From contig OZ023269.1 of NCBI GenBank assembly GCA_964006375.1, positions 124,662,223 through 124,726,222 of the forward strand: DNA of 64,000 nucleotides, written 5' to 3'. This document shows, in pieces, positions 1 to 11,511 of the stretch. This DNA comes from Tillus elongatus. Lineage: Eukaryota > Arthropoda > Insecta > Coleoptera > Cleridae. The position numbers and the translations under genes were made by a program. The notes under the pieces were generated by a model, which saw only the letters and a program-made list of their open reading frames with translations, was not told the origin of the DNA and made no database searches. Position 1 is the first letter of the stretch. Each line of letters opens with the position of its first letter.

Positions 1-96
1 GTTAATTTTTAAAGGAAATACATCGAGCTCCCACAGATAATTGTGATATGAGCACTTTTCTAAAGGCACTCTTGTTATTAATGTTCTGTATTTTAG

Positions 97-322
97 ATCA
101 TTGGACCATCTGGACATGAAGACGATTGTTTCGTTCAAATTATTGACATGGAGGAACTTTCTGTCCGTTTTATGCCACGCGAAAATGGAATTCATAAAAT
201 TCATGTTAAATTTAATGGTGTCCATATCCCTGGTTCTCCATTCACTGTTAAAGTTGGTAAAGACACAGCGGATCCTGCAGCTGTACGCGCAGCTGGAAAC
301 GGTCTCGCTGAAATAAAGACAG
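97..322 (+). CDS. cher: filamin internal exon (near 3' end of gene)
   Basis: This exon encodes about 75 residues of filamin, the actin crosslinker built from Ig-like filamin repeats. The acceptor is TTTTAG at 91-96 and the donor is AG|GTAAGT after 322; the exon is read from 97 and ends in phase 1. The translation holds the second half of a filamin repeat (RENGIHKIHVKFNGVHIPGSP, with the family hallmark 'IPGSPFTVKV'), then the linker and the start of the next repeat (AAGNGLAEIKTG). The next exon at 4031 continues in phase. The upstream part of the gene lies outside the window. The symbol follows Drosophila cheerio and rests on recognition of the protein family. Confidence 0.93.
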
Positions 323-352
323 GTAAGTTGATTTGTCTCTCTCATTTTTGCC

Positions 353-882
353 CTTAGGGCTTGTCCGCGTCTTTGCCGCCCCGATAGCACCGCAGCCTTT
401 GGCTTATTGTGCATGCCCTTTGTTTTTTCTACTCCATTCATTCCAAAATCACTGTGCCTTGAATACTACCTTACGCAGTATTTTTTCAACGTGACCATTC
501 TAGGTTAGCTTAGAGTCCAATATAACCCCAAGATATTTAACCTCCCTGGCCATTGGGATGTTTCTACCGTATAGAGTGAAAGTTCTGTGGCTCTCCCACT
601 TCCTCCTCCTCGTAAAAAATATGACGGTTGCTTACTCGGGGCTCACCCCAAGCCCTTGCCCAACCGTCCACCTTTCCACCACTTTCAGTGCCGTCTGCAT
701 ACGCTCCCACACTGTGTAACCTTTCCTCAGACTATGATGACAATGTCGTCCGCATAGCCCTGTACCTTGTACCCCCCTCCCGAGAACCTACCTAGCAGCC
801 TACGGACGACTAGGCACGAGAGAAGGGGGAGACAGAACGCTCCCCTGCGGACACCACGCCAGCAAAGTCCCTCCCGCGAGTG
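353..882 (-). mobile_element. LINE-A fragment (RNase H-type non-LTR retrotransposon), internally deleted
   Basis: This intronic fragment lies antisense to filamin. Positions 353-467 match the 3' end of LINE-A seen at 50905-51017. Positions 468-882 match the reverse transcriptase (RT) part seen at 46165-46595. The thumb, RNase H and C-terminal parts between them are missing, so the copy is internally deleted. On the minus strand the RT part covers the region around the YADD box and the 'GMSPKKT..PFTRRRKW' stretch, with frame breaks. Confidence 0.8.
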
Positions 883-952
883 AGTTGAAAAATAATTTTA
901 GCATGCTTATAGAATGACAGTACATAAAAAAGATGAGAACTTTACAGAAACA

Positions 953-3015
953 TGCAATCCGAGGTGACTATTCTTGGTGACTTCAATATCCATAATAAGG
1001 AATGGCTAGGATCTTCAAAAACCTATCCACAAGGGAGAGCAGCGGTGGCCTTTGCAGTCAGCAATTGTTTAGCCAATATGATTCAGCAACCTACTTACTT
1101 TCCTCGCATCCCAACACACAGCTCAAATCCCTTGGATCTCCTTCTTACTACAAAACCTAAATCCTATAAGACATCAGTCACTGCCCCCCTTGGTCGCTGC
1201 CTACGCAATGCAACCCGAGGTCACACAGTCATCACACCCACATATCGTTTGGCACTACAACTCCGCGAACTGGGACGAAATGCGGGATTACTTTTCCTCA
1301 TTTACATGGGCGTCTGCCTGCTTCTTTCATCCTGACCCCTCTGATACCTCACAAAACGTCACCGAAATTACCCAAGCTGGCATGGAATTATTTATTCCAC
1401 GTACACAGAAAACCTCTTCAGCCACTCAAGATCCCTGGTTCTCTAAATTCTGTGAGAAAGCCAGACATGAAAAGGTCAAAGCTCACAAAACGCTTCTACA
1501 CAATCCCAGTCAAGAAAACGATCAAGCATTTAACGACGCAAGAAACCGCTATGTCCGCATTTTTTCCGAGGCAAAAAACTCGTTTAATAACCACATGAAA
1601 AACAAAGTCCTCTCAAGCTCCAACGGCAGCAAACCCTTCTGGACTCTTGCTAAATCTATTGGGAATAATTTCTGCAAGAGCAAGTTCCCACCTCTTGTTT
1701 CAGGGGATGAAATTGTTTCTACTGCCCTGGGCAAGGCTGAACTTTTTGCCCCCTTGTTCGCCGGCACTTCTACTCTCAACCCACCTCCAAATGTTCAGTC
1801 ACCAACAGTCCCCAACGTCGCGCATATAATGACGGATATCATTTTCAAAACTAAAAAGGTACGAAAGATGCTCTCTTCTCTTAATACCAGGAAAGCCTCT
1901 GGCCTTGACGAGATCCCAGCAATTGTTCTCAAAAAATGCGCAACAGAACTTGCTCCTGCCCTGACTCATCTGTTTCAGACATCTTACAATAGAGGCATAT
2001 TCCCTAGTAACTGGAAAACTGCTTGAGTACAACCCGTCCCCAAGAAAGGATCCGAAGCGCTTCCTAGCAACTACAGGCCTATCCCCCTCCTTTCAGTCGT
2101 GTCTAAAGTGATGGAAAAGTATATAAACACTGAATTACTAAAATTTCTTGAAAAACACAGTCTAATACAAGACAGGCAGTATGGATTCCGTCAGCGCAGA
2201 TCAACTGCCGACCTCCTTTTCTTTGTCACCCATTCTTGGAACAAGTCTAAATCTTGTACAATTCAACTCCACCAAATCTCAGTCTTGCTTTCTATCTCAT
2301 AAGAGATACACCAGCCCTAGACCCATCACAATGAACAACCAAGTTATTCATAGTAATGAGTTCTTTTGACTTGTTGGCATTTCTGTGGATCGAAATCTCA
2401 ATTGGTACCAACATGTCACATCAATTGCAGAAGCGGCTGCTAAAAAATTAGGTTTCCTCTTCCGGGCTCGCAAATGCTTTTCGCTAGATAATCTCTATAC
2501 TTTATATACTTCACAAATAAGGCCAAACCTCGAATACTGCGTCCACATCTGGGGTGCCGCTGCCGCTTCTACACTCGCTATCCTGGACTCAATTCAGAAG
2601 AGAGCTATACGTCTCATCGATGACCCTACCCTCACCCAAAGGCTGCCATCCCTTGCCCACCGACGTGCCGTTGGTGACCTCTCTCTCTTTTATAGGGATT
2701 TGCACGGGCACTGCTCAGAGGAGCGTTCTTCCATAGTTCCGTCCCCAACAGATCTACCAGGGGAACAGAGCGAATGCACCCTTTTACTGTCCAGGTCACC
2801 AGACATAGAACATCTTGTTATGCCCGCTATTTTGTCCCGAGGACTTCCAAGTTGTGGAATTTCTTGCCGGCACATGTTTTTTCCTTCTCCTCCGAACTTC
2901 CAAACCTTCAAGTCCAGAATTAACAAGTTGCCTCTTTCCTCCTTGTCGACACCCAGGGTACGATAGTATTCAGGTTGTGAGCCCTCGTGGTGTGTTGTTG
3001 AAATATTTAAAAAAA
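953..3015 (+). mobile_element. LINE-B copy 1 (CR1/Daphne-like non-LTR retrotransposon), degenerate
   Basis: Sense-strand relic in filamin intron 1. It starts in the endonuclease domain (VTILGDFNIHNKEWLGS, 961-1170). After a frame change it continues into the RT N-terminus (1190-2026, 'RKASGLDEIPAIVLKK', 'NRGIFPSNWKTA'), where a TGA at 2024 replaces the CGA of other copies. The fingers follow (PVPKKG..NYRPI..SVVSKVMEKYIN, YGFRQRRSTADLL). Near 2250 the copy jumps past the palm (SYADDSTLH) straight to the thumb (RPITMNNQVIHSN...SVDRNLNWYQHV). The 3' end is the family-typical 'CCTCGTGGTGTGTTGTTGAAAT' region followed by an A-rich tail at about 3000-3022. Not functional. Confidence 0.9.
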
Positions 3016-3290
3016 AACAATTTAAACACTGGGTAGTAAATGAAAATGGGGGGGAATAGCTTAATTATTTGGTATTATCAAAGAAATATCTGAAAATTTG
3101 CAAACTTTTCAGTATTCTCTATGAACTCAGTCAGGCTTTGATGTTTTCTCTTCCAGTAGTGTAACGATAAGGATTTCCGAAGGGTCCTTTTGCCATTGAA
3201 AGGTTGCTAGCAAGAGTTTTTTTAAGAATTAAGAAACTTTGCTTAAAAATATGTTATAAATTGATAACTCACATTTTATGTTAAATTTTA
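3016..3290. other. intron sequence with no recognised feature
   Basis: AT-rich filamin intron sequence between LINE-B and the Helentron-like element. I see no coding sequence or recognised repeat. Confidence 0.5.
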
Positions 3291-3860
<570 letters not shown>

Positions 3861-4030
3861 CTTTGAGTTTTTTATAATCATTAGTTTCAGAATTTCTACA
3901 CTTTTTAGTGAATCGTAGAAAATTTACCTTATTTTGTAGAGTTAGCTTATTATTTTTTTGTTCTTGTTGCAAAAGCTATTTCTTATCAATGTTTTGATGT
4001 TTTTGACTAATGTTTTCTGTTTGATTTAAG

Positions 4031-4246
4031 GCATTAAAACAGATTTTATCATTGACACTGTGAATGCCGGAGTTGGTACTCTAGCTGTTAATATTGATGG
4101 ACCTAGCAAAGTATCGATGGACTGCACTGATGTAGAAGAAGGTTACAAAGTCCGATACACACCTCTTGCCCCAGGAGACTATTATATCAGTATTAAATAC
4201 AATAACAACCACATTGTTGGATCACCATTTAAAGTACATTGCACAG
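4031..4246 (+). CDS. cher: filamin exon, one nearly complete filamin repeat
   Basis: Acceptor TTTAAG at 4025-4030 and donor CACAG|GTAAAC after 4246; phase 1 in and phase 1 out. The 72 residues form almost one complete Ig-like filamin repeat, from KTDFIIDTVNAGVGTLAV through DGPSKVSMDCTDVEEGYKVR and APGDYYISIKYNNNHIVGSP. The sequence follows insect cheerio closely, so the gene appears intact here. In filamins the repeats before the C-terminal hinge bind membrane receptors and signalling partners; this is family knowledge, not something visible here. Confidence 0.95.
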
Positions 4247-4451
4247 GTAAACATTCATCTATTAAATATTTTTGTGCTTTAATTACATATTTATATAAGT
4301 GCGATTATGCAATCTGAAATGGTAACTATAATCAAGTCTTAAAGTTATTTATGCGTAACATATAGATTTAAAAGACTACAATAATATAAAAAATACATCA
4401 AAAAATTAAAAAAAAAACTTCCAATATTAAAATCAATTACTAAATATAATG

Positions 4452-4670
4452 AATGATAAAAAAGGTAAAGGTAAGATGCTTACTGGCAATTAGGCCATTG
4501 CTGACCCTTTTTGCTCATCTAAACTAACCTACCCTCCACCTTGAGCTCGACCTCAACGACGACAGTGATTTTGAAAAATCATCCGGCGCCGGTGAGGCTC
4601 GAACCGTCGACCCCCGAGTCCGTATTGGAAAGTCTGAATCGACTTTCCCGCACGGCCACGGAGGCGCATA
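4452..4670 (-). mobile_element. tRNA-derived SINE, family 2
   Basis: On the minus strand this reads GCCTCCGTGGCCGTGCGGGA followed by a segment containing a B-box-like GGTTCGAGCC, the layout of a tRNA-derived SINE head with A and B boxes. The rest (up to GGTAAAGGTAAGATGC on the plus strand) is an unrelated body. It lies in filamin intron 2. It is not a plausible functional tRNA because the acceptor stem and 3' half are not conserved. It is distinct from SINE family 1. Confidence 0.6.
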
Positions 4671-5142
4671 TAATGAATGATAAGTAATTTATCTTGGCTT
4701 AAAGATAAATTAATGTAAATTAAATTAATGCCAATGATGTTTTGATGAAAATATTCTCTGAAAAATTTATTGCCATGTAAAATGATTTATCATGACTGAT
4801 ATGAACTCTAGATATGATATCAAAAAAAAAAACACAGCTAAAAATTTCAATTAAATAATGTAATTTAAAATTTCACCTAGGAAATTAACACATTTCATCA
4901 AATTAAGGAAGCAGCATGCCACATAGGTCACCCCGCATAAATATCACTGCATTGAAAGAAAATTTAATATAAAACCTGACATTTGCACATCTCATACCAC
5001 CAACCGTAAGTTCTTGACGCCTGTCTAGGCTTCGGACCCACGTTGCGAGTGCCAGTATAACGAAAAATAATAGCCCCATTGTTTGGGTGGCAGTGTACTG
5101 AAAAATAATTACTTAAGAAAGATTTTTTAAATATTTGTTTAG
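4671..5142. other. intron sequence with no recognised feature
   Basis: AT-rich filamin intron. I see no coding segment or clear repeat apart from the acceptor polypyrimidine tract ending TTTGTTTAG at 5142. Confidence 0.5.
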
Positions 5143-5346
5143 GTGATGCCAAAGCAGAAATAGGAGGTCAAGAATCTTCATCGGTTGTTGTGGAAACTGT
5201 TGCAAAACAAGCAAAGAATGCAGCAAGTCGAATCGTATTACCACACTTCAAGAGTGACGCATCTAAAGTTACATCTAAAGGAATGGGATTAAAGAAGGCT
5301 TACATGGGTAAACAGAATCAGTTCACAGTAAATGCCCAAGATGCTG
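5143..5346 (+). CDS. cher: filamin exon, hinge and start of last repeat
   Basis: Acceptor TTTAG at 5142, donor GATGCTG|GTAAG after 5346, phase 1 in and out. It encodes a Gly/Ser/Val-rich linker (GGQESSSVVVETVAKQAKNA), which corresponds to the hinge before the C-terminal dimerisation repeat. It then encodes the start of that repeat (SDASKVTSKGMGLKKAYMGK, QNQFTVNAQDAG). The order linker then terminal repeat matches the end of filamins. Confidence 0.94.
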
Positions 5347-5436
5347 GTAAGTTATTACCTTTTTTTTTTATAGAAAAAATTACTTAGGCATCAATGTTAT
5401 AAAAAGAATATAACTAGCATGCTGCCATACTCTCTT

Positions 5437-5574
5437 TTGCTGAATTTTCTTTTAAAAAATCACTAATGAGGAGATCCCGACTTTTGAATTTAAAAAAAAT
5501 AATTCCAATGACCGTGAACTAGGCCCCCTAGAACCCATATCCAGGGTCAGTTTTAATTTTTATATGTTTATATA
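5437..5574 (+). mobile_element. HINE 5' half, truncated by a mariner
   Basis: It carries the same left body as the element at 3291 (GAATTTTCTTTTAAAAAATC, GAGGAGATCCCGACTTTTGA, TAGAACCCATATCCAGGGTC) and reaches the first TATATA of the core. There the sequence switches to a mariner TIR. The right half is missing. Confidence 0.75.
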
Positions 5575-6086
5575 TAGGAAAGCGGGTCAATAAGTCCGTG
5601 ACTTTTTGAATGGAACACAGGTTTTTGAGAAAAAATCATTTTATTTCTCAACACAGTCTCGTTTGAGCTCTATAGACTTTGTCCAACCTTTGTTCAATTT
5701 TTTTATTCCTTCCAAAAAATAAGATTTCTAGAGGTCCTCACAATAGGCATGTGTTTGTGAGATGATTTCATCATTGGAGTCAAATCTCTTTCCGCCGAGC
5801 CATTTCTTTAAGTTTGGAAGCAATAAATAGTAACTCGGGGCTAAATCCGGAGAATAGGGTGGATGAGGGAGCAATTCGTAACCCAGTTTATGCAATTTCT
5901 CCATGGAGACTACACATATGTGCACCCTTGCATTGCCTTGGTGGAAAAGAACTTTTTTCTTGGCCAAATGCGGTCGTTTTTCCTTCAAATCGTCATTTAA
6001 TCTGTCCAATAACCCGGTATAATATTCGCCATTGATTCCCTTTTGAAGGTACCACGTGCATCCCAAAAAATGTCTCAAAACCATTT
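5575..6086 (-). mobile_element. mariner transposase relic, 3' part only
   Basis: The left end shows a mariner-type TIR (GCGGGTCAATAAGTCCGTGA) directly after TATATA. The minus-strand reading frame at 5728-6084 encodes the C-terminal third of a DD34D-type transposase. It includes 'KKVLFHQGNARVH', where the second catalytic Asp is replaced by Gly (family HQDNA). It also includes 'YSPDLAPSYYLLLPNLKKW', where the third Asp is replaced by Tyr (family SDY). The N-terminal two thirds and the other TIR are absent, so this is a dead, truncated copy. It is the same family as the element at 41050-42542. Confidence 0.88.
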
Positions 6087-6203
6087 TCCTAATTTGATTT
6101 TGAATTAACTATTTTTATAGACGATGCAAGTGTATAAAACGACCTTATGTTAATCTTGTTTAAAGTAATACAAATTTTAAATACCTATTATTTTCTGTTT
6201 TAG

Positions 6204-6388
6204 GTACGAACATCTTGTTTGTTGGAGTCCATGGACCTAAAGGCCCATGTGAAGAAGTATTTGTGAAACACCAAGGCCGTAACCAATACAATATCAATTA
6301 CTTAGTAAGAGAAAGGGGAGACTACATTATTATTGTAAAATGGGGTGATGATCACATCCCTGGATCGCCGTATAAAGTTGACGTTTAA
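6204..6388 (+). CDS. cher: filamin last coding exon, dimerisation repeat and stop
   Basis: Acceptor TGTTTTAG at 6203, phase 1 in, TAA stop at 6386-6388. The sixty or so residues contain [40 protein letters not shown] and [14 protein letters not shown]. This is the final filamin repeat, which mediates dimerisation in filamins (family knowledge). The protein ends directly after the '[10 protein letters not shown]' strand, as expected. The four exons join in frame with no breaks, so this gene looks functional despite TEs in every intron. Confidence 0.95.
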
Positions 6389-6720
6389 ATTTTTACAGTC
6401 ATACATATTTTTAATTATTATATAGTTATTTACTATTAAAATATTTTCACGAGCCATTTATAATATAAAATGTGTTATTTCATACTTTAGTTTTATGTTT
6501 TGTATATACATAAGATATAAGGCTTTCGTTAAATCATTTAGTTATGTTTTATTATCAGTTATTTAACTGGATATTTCTCATTTATGTTACAATATTTAAA
6601 GCTTTGAAAATATGTTTTGTTTTTATTATATAACTTAATAATCAGATTATTACTTCAATTGCTTTGGTCTATTATTTTTCAAATAAATTCTGTTACAACT
6701 TTATTAGTGTTTTCATCTTT
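6389..6720 (+). other. filamin 3' UTR with AATAAA signal
   Basis: AT-rich sequence after the TAA. AATAAA at 6682-6687 (TTTCAAATAAATTCTG), followed by a T-rich, GT-containing stretch at 6698-6722, is the best polyadenylation signal. The exact 3' end is inferred. Confidence 0.55.
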
Positions 6721-6879
6721 CTATCCTCCCTAAAGCTATTAAAACTTTATTCAAATTATTGCACCAATTCACTCCTCACATGATTTACAATATGTACATT
6801 GTTGTAAATCTTGCAATTGTATTTAAGTACTAAAGAATTGTTATTTATTTTTAAAGCGATGTTAATACTTTCTGTTTTT

Positions 6880-6993
6880 AGTGATTTTTTTCAGAAAAAA
6901 AATCACAAATGGGCAGACTTTTGAATTTTGAAAAAATTTCTTCAAATGACCGCGAACTGCGACCCCTAGAACCCACATCCAGTGTTAGTTTCA

Positions 6994-7052
<59 letters not shown>
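6880..7052 (+). mobile_element. HINE 5' half plus (TA)n
   Basis: TTAGTGATTTTTTTCAGAAA, the left body (CTTCAAATGACCGCGAACTG, CCTAGAACCCACATCCAGTG) and (TA)n from about 6998 to 7052. The right body and 3' hairpin are missing. Confidence 0.7.
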
Positions 7053-7056
<4 letters not shown>

Positions 7057-7212
7057 GATCATGATTTGTCGAAACTGAGGTTGAGAGAGGCAATTGACGG
7101 TATTCCAATTCAACATATTCAAAAAGCCTACAAATATATACAACTTTGTCCAGCTCTTCGACTACCTTTCTGAAAAACTGACCATCTGATTTCCGAATAT
7201 CCTTCCTCCAAG
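7053..7212 (+). other. possible DDE-transposase C-terminal relic
   Basis: The plus-strand frame reads approximately LREAIDGIPIQHIQKAYKYI then QLCPALRLPF and a stop. It recalls the helical tail of Tc1/mariner-superfamily transposases but lacks catalytic motifs. Assignment is weak. It is wedged between a HINE core and a LINE-B fragment. Confidence 0.25.
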
Positions 7213-7330
7213 GTATTCTTGGTGACTTCAATATCCATAATAAGGAATGGCTAGGATCTTCAAAAACCGATCCACAAGGAAGAGCAGCGGAGGCCTTTGC
7301 AGTCAGCAATTCTTTAGCCAATATGGTTCA
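7213..7330 (+). mobile_element. LINE-B copy 2, first segment (endonuclease)
   Basis: Nearly identical to 970-1085 of copy 1 (ATTCTTGGTGACTTCAATAT). It breaks off at 7330, where about 490 bp of other sequence including a SINE intervenes. LINE-B resumes at 7825, exactly where copy 1 continues. Confidence 0.85.
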
Positions 7331-7477
7331 GAACATAATAAATAATAAATTGCTTCATTACCATGAAACATTGCAAGTTTCCAAAATATATTAAATAGTG
7401 TCTGTTATGAGCATATACATAGTTGTATTTATCATCAGCAATTCGCAACAGAAATTGCTTCATTGACTTTATTAAAC

Positions 7478-7756
7478 TGAGTCATTCACCTCACTATCCG
7501 GGAAATTTTGCTGAAACTCTGCTTTTCTGTAAGGGGGATAGGGATCTTTAACGTGCCCAACATCGCATGCGCTTGGGACCGACGGCTTTACACACCCTGG
7601 GCGGAACTTGCAGCCATTCACTTGCTCAATCATAATGGCACAACCTCTGTTGATGTTACTGATTCACTGAAAAGGTGAGGGGGGAAACCTGGGAATCGAA
7701 CCCAGTACTTTTGGATCCAGAGGCACACGTTCTTTCCACTGGACCACTGAGGCTCA
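7478..7756 (-). mobile_element. tRNA-derived SINE, family 1 (copy a, 3'-truncated)
   Basis: On the minus strand it starts GCCTCAGTGGTCCAGTGGAA (A box) and has a B box GGGTTCGATTCCCAGG at about 7692-7707. The family-1 body follows (CACGTTAAAGATCCCTATCC, TTCCCGGATAGTGAGG). The 3' GTCGGTGATTGG module of other copies is missing. It lies between two LINE-B segments, probably an insertion. Confidence 0.8.
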
Positions 7757-7824
7757 ACATTTAGTGTTTACATTTACGTTTTCCTACTGCTTTCCGTAAT
7801 ATATGTCATATATCGATATCGACT

Positions 7825-8940
7825 TACTTTCCTCACATCCCAACACACAGCTCAAATCCCTTGGATCTCCTTCTTAATACAGAACCTGAATGCTATAAGA
7901 CATCAGTCAACGCGCGACCACGGCATTGTCACTGCTTCCTGCGCAATGCAACCCGAGGTCACACAGTCATCACACCCACATATCGTTTGGCACTACAACT
8001 CCGCGAACTGGGACGAAATGCGGGATTACTTTTCCTCATTTCCATGGGCGTCTGTCTGCTTCTTTCATCCTGATCCCTCTGATATCTCACAAAACATCAT
8101 CGAAATTATCCAAGCTGGCATGGAATTATTTATTCCACGTACACAAAAAACCTCTTCAACCACTCAAAAGCCCTGGTTCTCTAAATCCTGTGACAAGGCC
8201 AGACTAGAAAAGGTCAAATCTCACAAAACGCTTCTACACAATCCCAGTCAAGAAAATCGTCAAGCATTTAACGACGCAAGAAACCGCACATAAAATGACT
8301 GATATCATTTTCAAAACTAAGAAGGTACGAAAAATGCTCTCTTCTCTTAATACCAGGACAGCCTCTGGCCTTGACGAGATCCCAGCAATTGTTCTCAAAA
8401 AATGCGCACCAGAACTTGCTCCTGTCCTGACTCGTCTGTTTCAGACATTTTACAATAGAGGTATATTCCCTAGTAACTGGAAAACTGCCCGAGTACAACC
8501 CGTCCCCAAGAAAGGATACAAAGCCCTTCATAGCAACTACAGGCCTATTTCTCTCCTTTCAGTCGTCTCTAAAGTAATGGAAAAGTATATAAACACCGAA
8601 TTACTAAAATTTCTGGAAAAACACAGTCTAATCCATGACAGGCAGTATGGATTCCGTCAGCGCAGATCAACTGCCGACCTCCTTTCCTTTGTCACCCATT
8701 CTTGGAACAAGTCTATGGAACTATACAGTGAATCCGAGATTGTCGCTCTAGACATATCCAAAGCATTCGATCAGATCTGGCATGCAGCGCTGCTTAATAA
8801 ACTCCCGGCATATGGCCTACCACCAAAACTCTGTACCTGGACAGCAAATTTCCTCTCCAACCGGAGCATTTCTGTTGTCGTGGAGGTTGCCTCTTTCCTC
8901 TTTGTCGACACCCACGGTACGATAGTATTTAGGTTGTAAG
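7825..8940 (+). mobile_element. LINE-B copy 2, second segment (endonuclease end to RT)
   Basis: Continues LINE-B with the end of the endonuclease and the RT N-terminus, then an internal deletion at about 8287. A long open RT frame follows at 8295-8870 ([75 protein letters not shown]). At about 8882 it jumps from the palm to the family 3' end (CCTCGTGGTGTTTTGTTGAA). The catalytic YADD part is missing. Confidence 0.9.
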
Positions 8941-8960
8941 CCCTCGTGGTGTTTTGTTGA

Positions 8961-9085
<125 letters not shown>

Positions 9086-10117
9086 GGAACCTCCTTCAAG
9101 GCATTCTGGGGCCTGGGAAGGGTTAGCTTCCGCCCACTGGGGAAGCAACCAGGGGTTGATGGGACTTAGGTTCCTTCAGGTCAACCTCCAACACAGTTGG
9201 GCAGCCATGGCCGGACTACTGATGGCTCTGAGGAACACGGGTGTGGCTCTCATCCAGGAACCATACTCCTATAAAGGAAAGATCAAGGGACTCGGTGGAG
9301 CTGCTGGAAAGCTCATTTACAGCAGATCCAGCGAGAATCCGAGGGCATGCATTTTGTCAGGTTTCTGCCTTTATTGAATTTCTGTTCCGGAGACCTGGCA
9401 CTGCGAGGAAGTGAAGAGCACATCCGAGAGTGCTCGACTACACAAGAGTGTCCAACGGCACCCAGACCAACATAGGCTCCCTTAGAACACCCACGGGAGG
9501 CTTTACAAGCTCGGAGGAGGAAACTATGGAAGTTTTACTCCAGACGCACTTCCCCGGCTGTAACATGATAAACCAATCACCTCCGGACTGGGAGCACTCA
9601 GAAATAGAGGCGCCTTATAGGCGCGCATCTAGAGTAGACTGGACAGTCGCTAAAGAGGTGGTTACTTGCAGCAAAATCAGATGGGCCATTAACAGCTTCA
9701 AGCCATACAAATCGCCGGGATTTGATGGAATAATGCCCATCATGCTCCAACACGGTATATAGATTATGAGGGCCAGCCTGGCTCTGGGGTACATTCCGAG
9801 GACATGGAGACTGGCCAGGGTTGTATTCATTCCTAAACCTGGGCGTCCAACAGACCAGGCAAAGTCCCCGAGGCCAATAAGCCTCATGTCCTTCTTGCTA
9901 AAAACAATGGAAAAACTGCTCGATCGGCACATTAGGGACAGTGTACTGGAAGCATATCCCCTACATTGCGGACAATATGCATACAGAGCAAGAGTCTCAA
10001 TAGAAACAGCACTGCACCAAATGGTGCTGAAACTGGAGAAGAGGGGGCTGGCGCTGGGGACCTACCTAGACATAGAGGCCTTCAGCAACACCTCATTCGG
10101 GTCGGTTCTGGCAGCTG

Positions 10118-10119
<2 letters not shown>
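9086..10119 (+). mobile_element. LINE-A fragment in the left palindrome arm
   Basis: Begins at the junction of ORF1 and ORF2 ([12 protein letters not shown]) and continues into an endonuclease N-terminus ([37 protein letters not shown]). The rest of the endonuclease is deleted at about 9375. The RT N-terminus follows (SPGFDGIMPIMLQHGI, stop, [51 protein letters not shown]). It stops at 10119 in a (TA)n tract at a point where the copy at 46690 continues as coding. Stop codons and a frame change show it is dead. Confidence 0.85.
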
Positions 10120-10210
<91 letters not shown>

Positions 10211-10213
<3 letters not shown>

Positions 10214-10729
10214 AATTATTCCGATAGCTCGGAAATAAGAGTTTAGCCGTCAGTTGCAATAAAAACTCTTATTTCCGAGCTATCGGAATAATTTATTCCA
10301 TTATCAAGGCTACAATATGGAAAGAAAAAAATTTACAAGTTACATAGGAAAAATACAAAGGTTTAAAATACTTACATATAACACGAGTTTTTCTTGAACA
10401 AATTAATAAATAAAAAACACGACAAAAAGCTTTTTGAACATTTGACTGAATACGATAAGTCACACTGATATATATGTGATTTATTGAATTCAGTCAAATA
10501 TTTAAAAAGTTTTTTGTCATGTTTTTTATTTAATAATTTGTTAAAGAAAAACTCGTGTTATGTGTAAGTATTTTAAACATTTGTATTTTTCCTATGTGAC
10601 TAGTAAATTTTTTCTTTCCACATTGTAGCCTTGATAATGGAATAAATTATATCAAAAACTCGGAAATTAATAAAGAGTTGTTATTGCAACCGACAGCTAT
10701 CCCACAATTTTTTTAAGAATAATAATATT

Positions 10730-10735
<6 letters not shown>
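10211..10735. repeat. foldback module with two further palindromes (left arm)
   Basis: Positions 10212-10296 form an 85-bp palindrome (ATAAATTATTCCGATAGCTC facing its complement). Positions 10254-10688 form a second, more diverged palindrome centred near 10471. Its arms include GATAATGGAATAAATTAT and AACACGAGTTTTTCTTGAAC and their complements. The module looks like a foldback or MITE-type element. I see no coding sequence or recognised family. Confidence 0.85.
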
Positions 10736-10823
<88 letters not shown>

Positions 10824-10854
10824 TAAATATATATATATATAAATAAATATAATA

Positions 10855-10907
<53 letters not shown>
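10734..10907. repeat. central (TA)n/(AAAT)n spacer of the palindrome
   Basis: (TA)n with AAATAAATAAAT and AAATATAATAATAT interruptions near 10814-10860. It contains the symmetry centre of the 3.46-kb palindrome. Confidence 0.95.
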
Positions 10908-10911
<4 letters not shown>

Positions 10912-11427
10912 AATATTATTATTCTTAAAAAAATTGTGGGATATCTGTCGGTTGCAATAACAACTCTTTATTAATTTCCGAGTTTTTGATATAATTTATT
11001 CCATTATCAAGGCTACAATGTGGAAAGAAAAAATTTACTAGTCACATAGGAAAAATACAAATGTTTAAAATACTTACACATAACACGAGTTTTTCTTTAA
11101 CAAATTATTAAATAAAAAACATGACAAAAAACTTTTTAAATATTTGACTGAATTCAATAAATCACATATATATCAGTGTGACTTATCGTATTCAGTCAAA
11201 TGTTCAAAAAGCTTTTTGTCGTGTTTTTTATTTATTAATTTGTTCAAGAAAAACTCGTGTTATATGTAAGTATTTTAAACCTTTGTATTTTTCCTATGTA
11301 ACTTGTAAATTTTTTTCTTTCCATATTGTAGCCTTGATAATGGAATAAATTATTCTGATAGCTCGGAAATAAGAGTTTTTATTGCAACTGACGGCTAAAC
11401 TCTTATTTCCGAGCTATCGGAATAATT

Positions 11428-11430
<3 letters not shown>
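10905..11430. repeat. foldback module, mirrored copy (right arm)
   Basis: Near-exact reverse complement of 10211-10735. Visible differences include GGGATATCTG for GGGATAGCTG and TATTCTGATAG for TATTCCGATAG. Confidence 0.9.

Positions 11431-11509
<79 letters not shown>

Positions 11510-11511
<2 letters not shown>

Noticed and set aside
101..316. 71-codon frame over the first filamin exon
   Set aside because: Wrong frame; the filamin repeat motif IPGSPFTVKV lies in the frame starting at 97.
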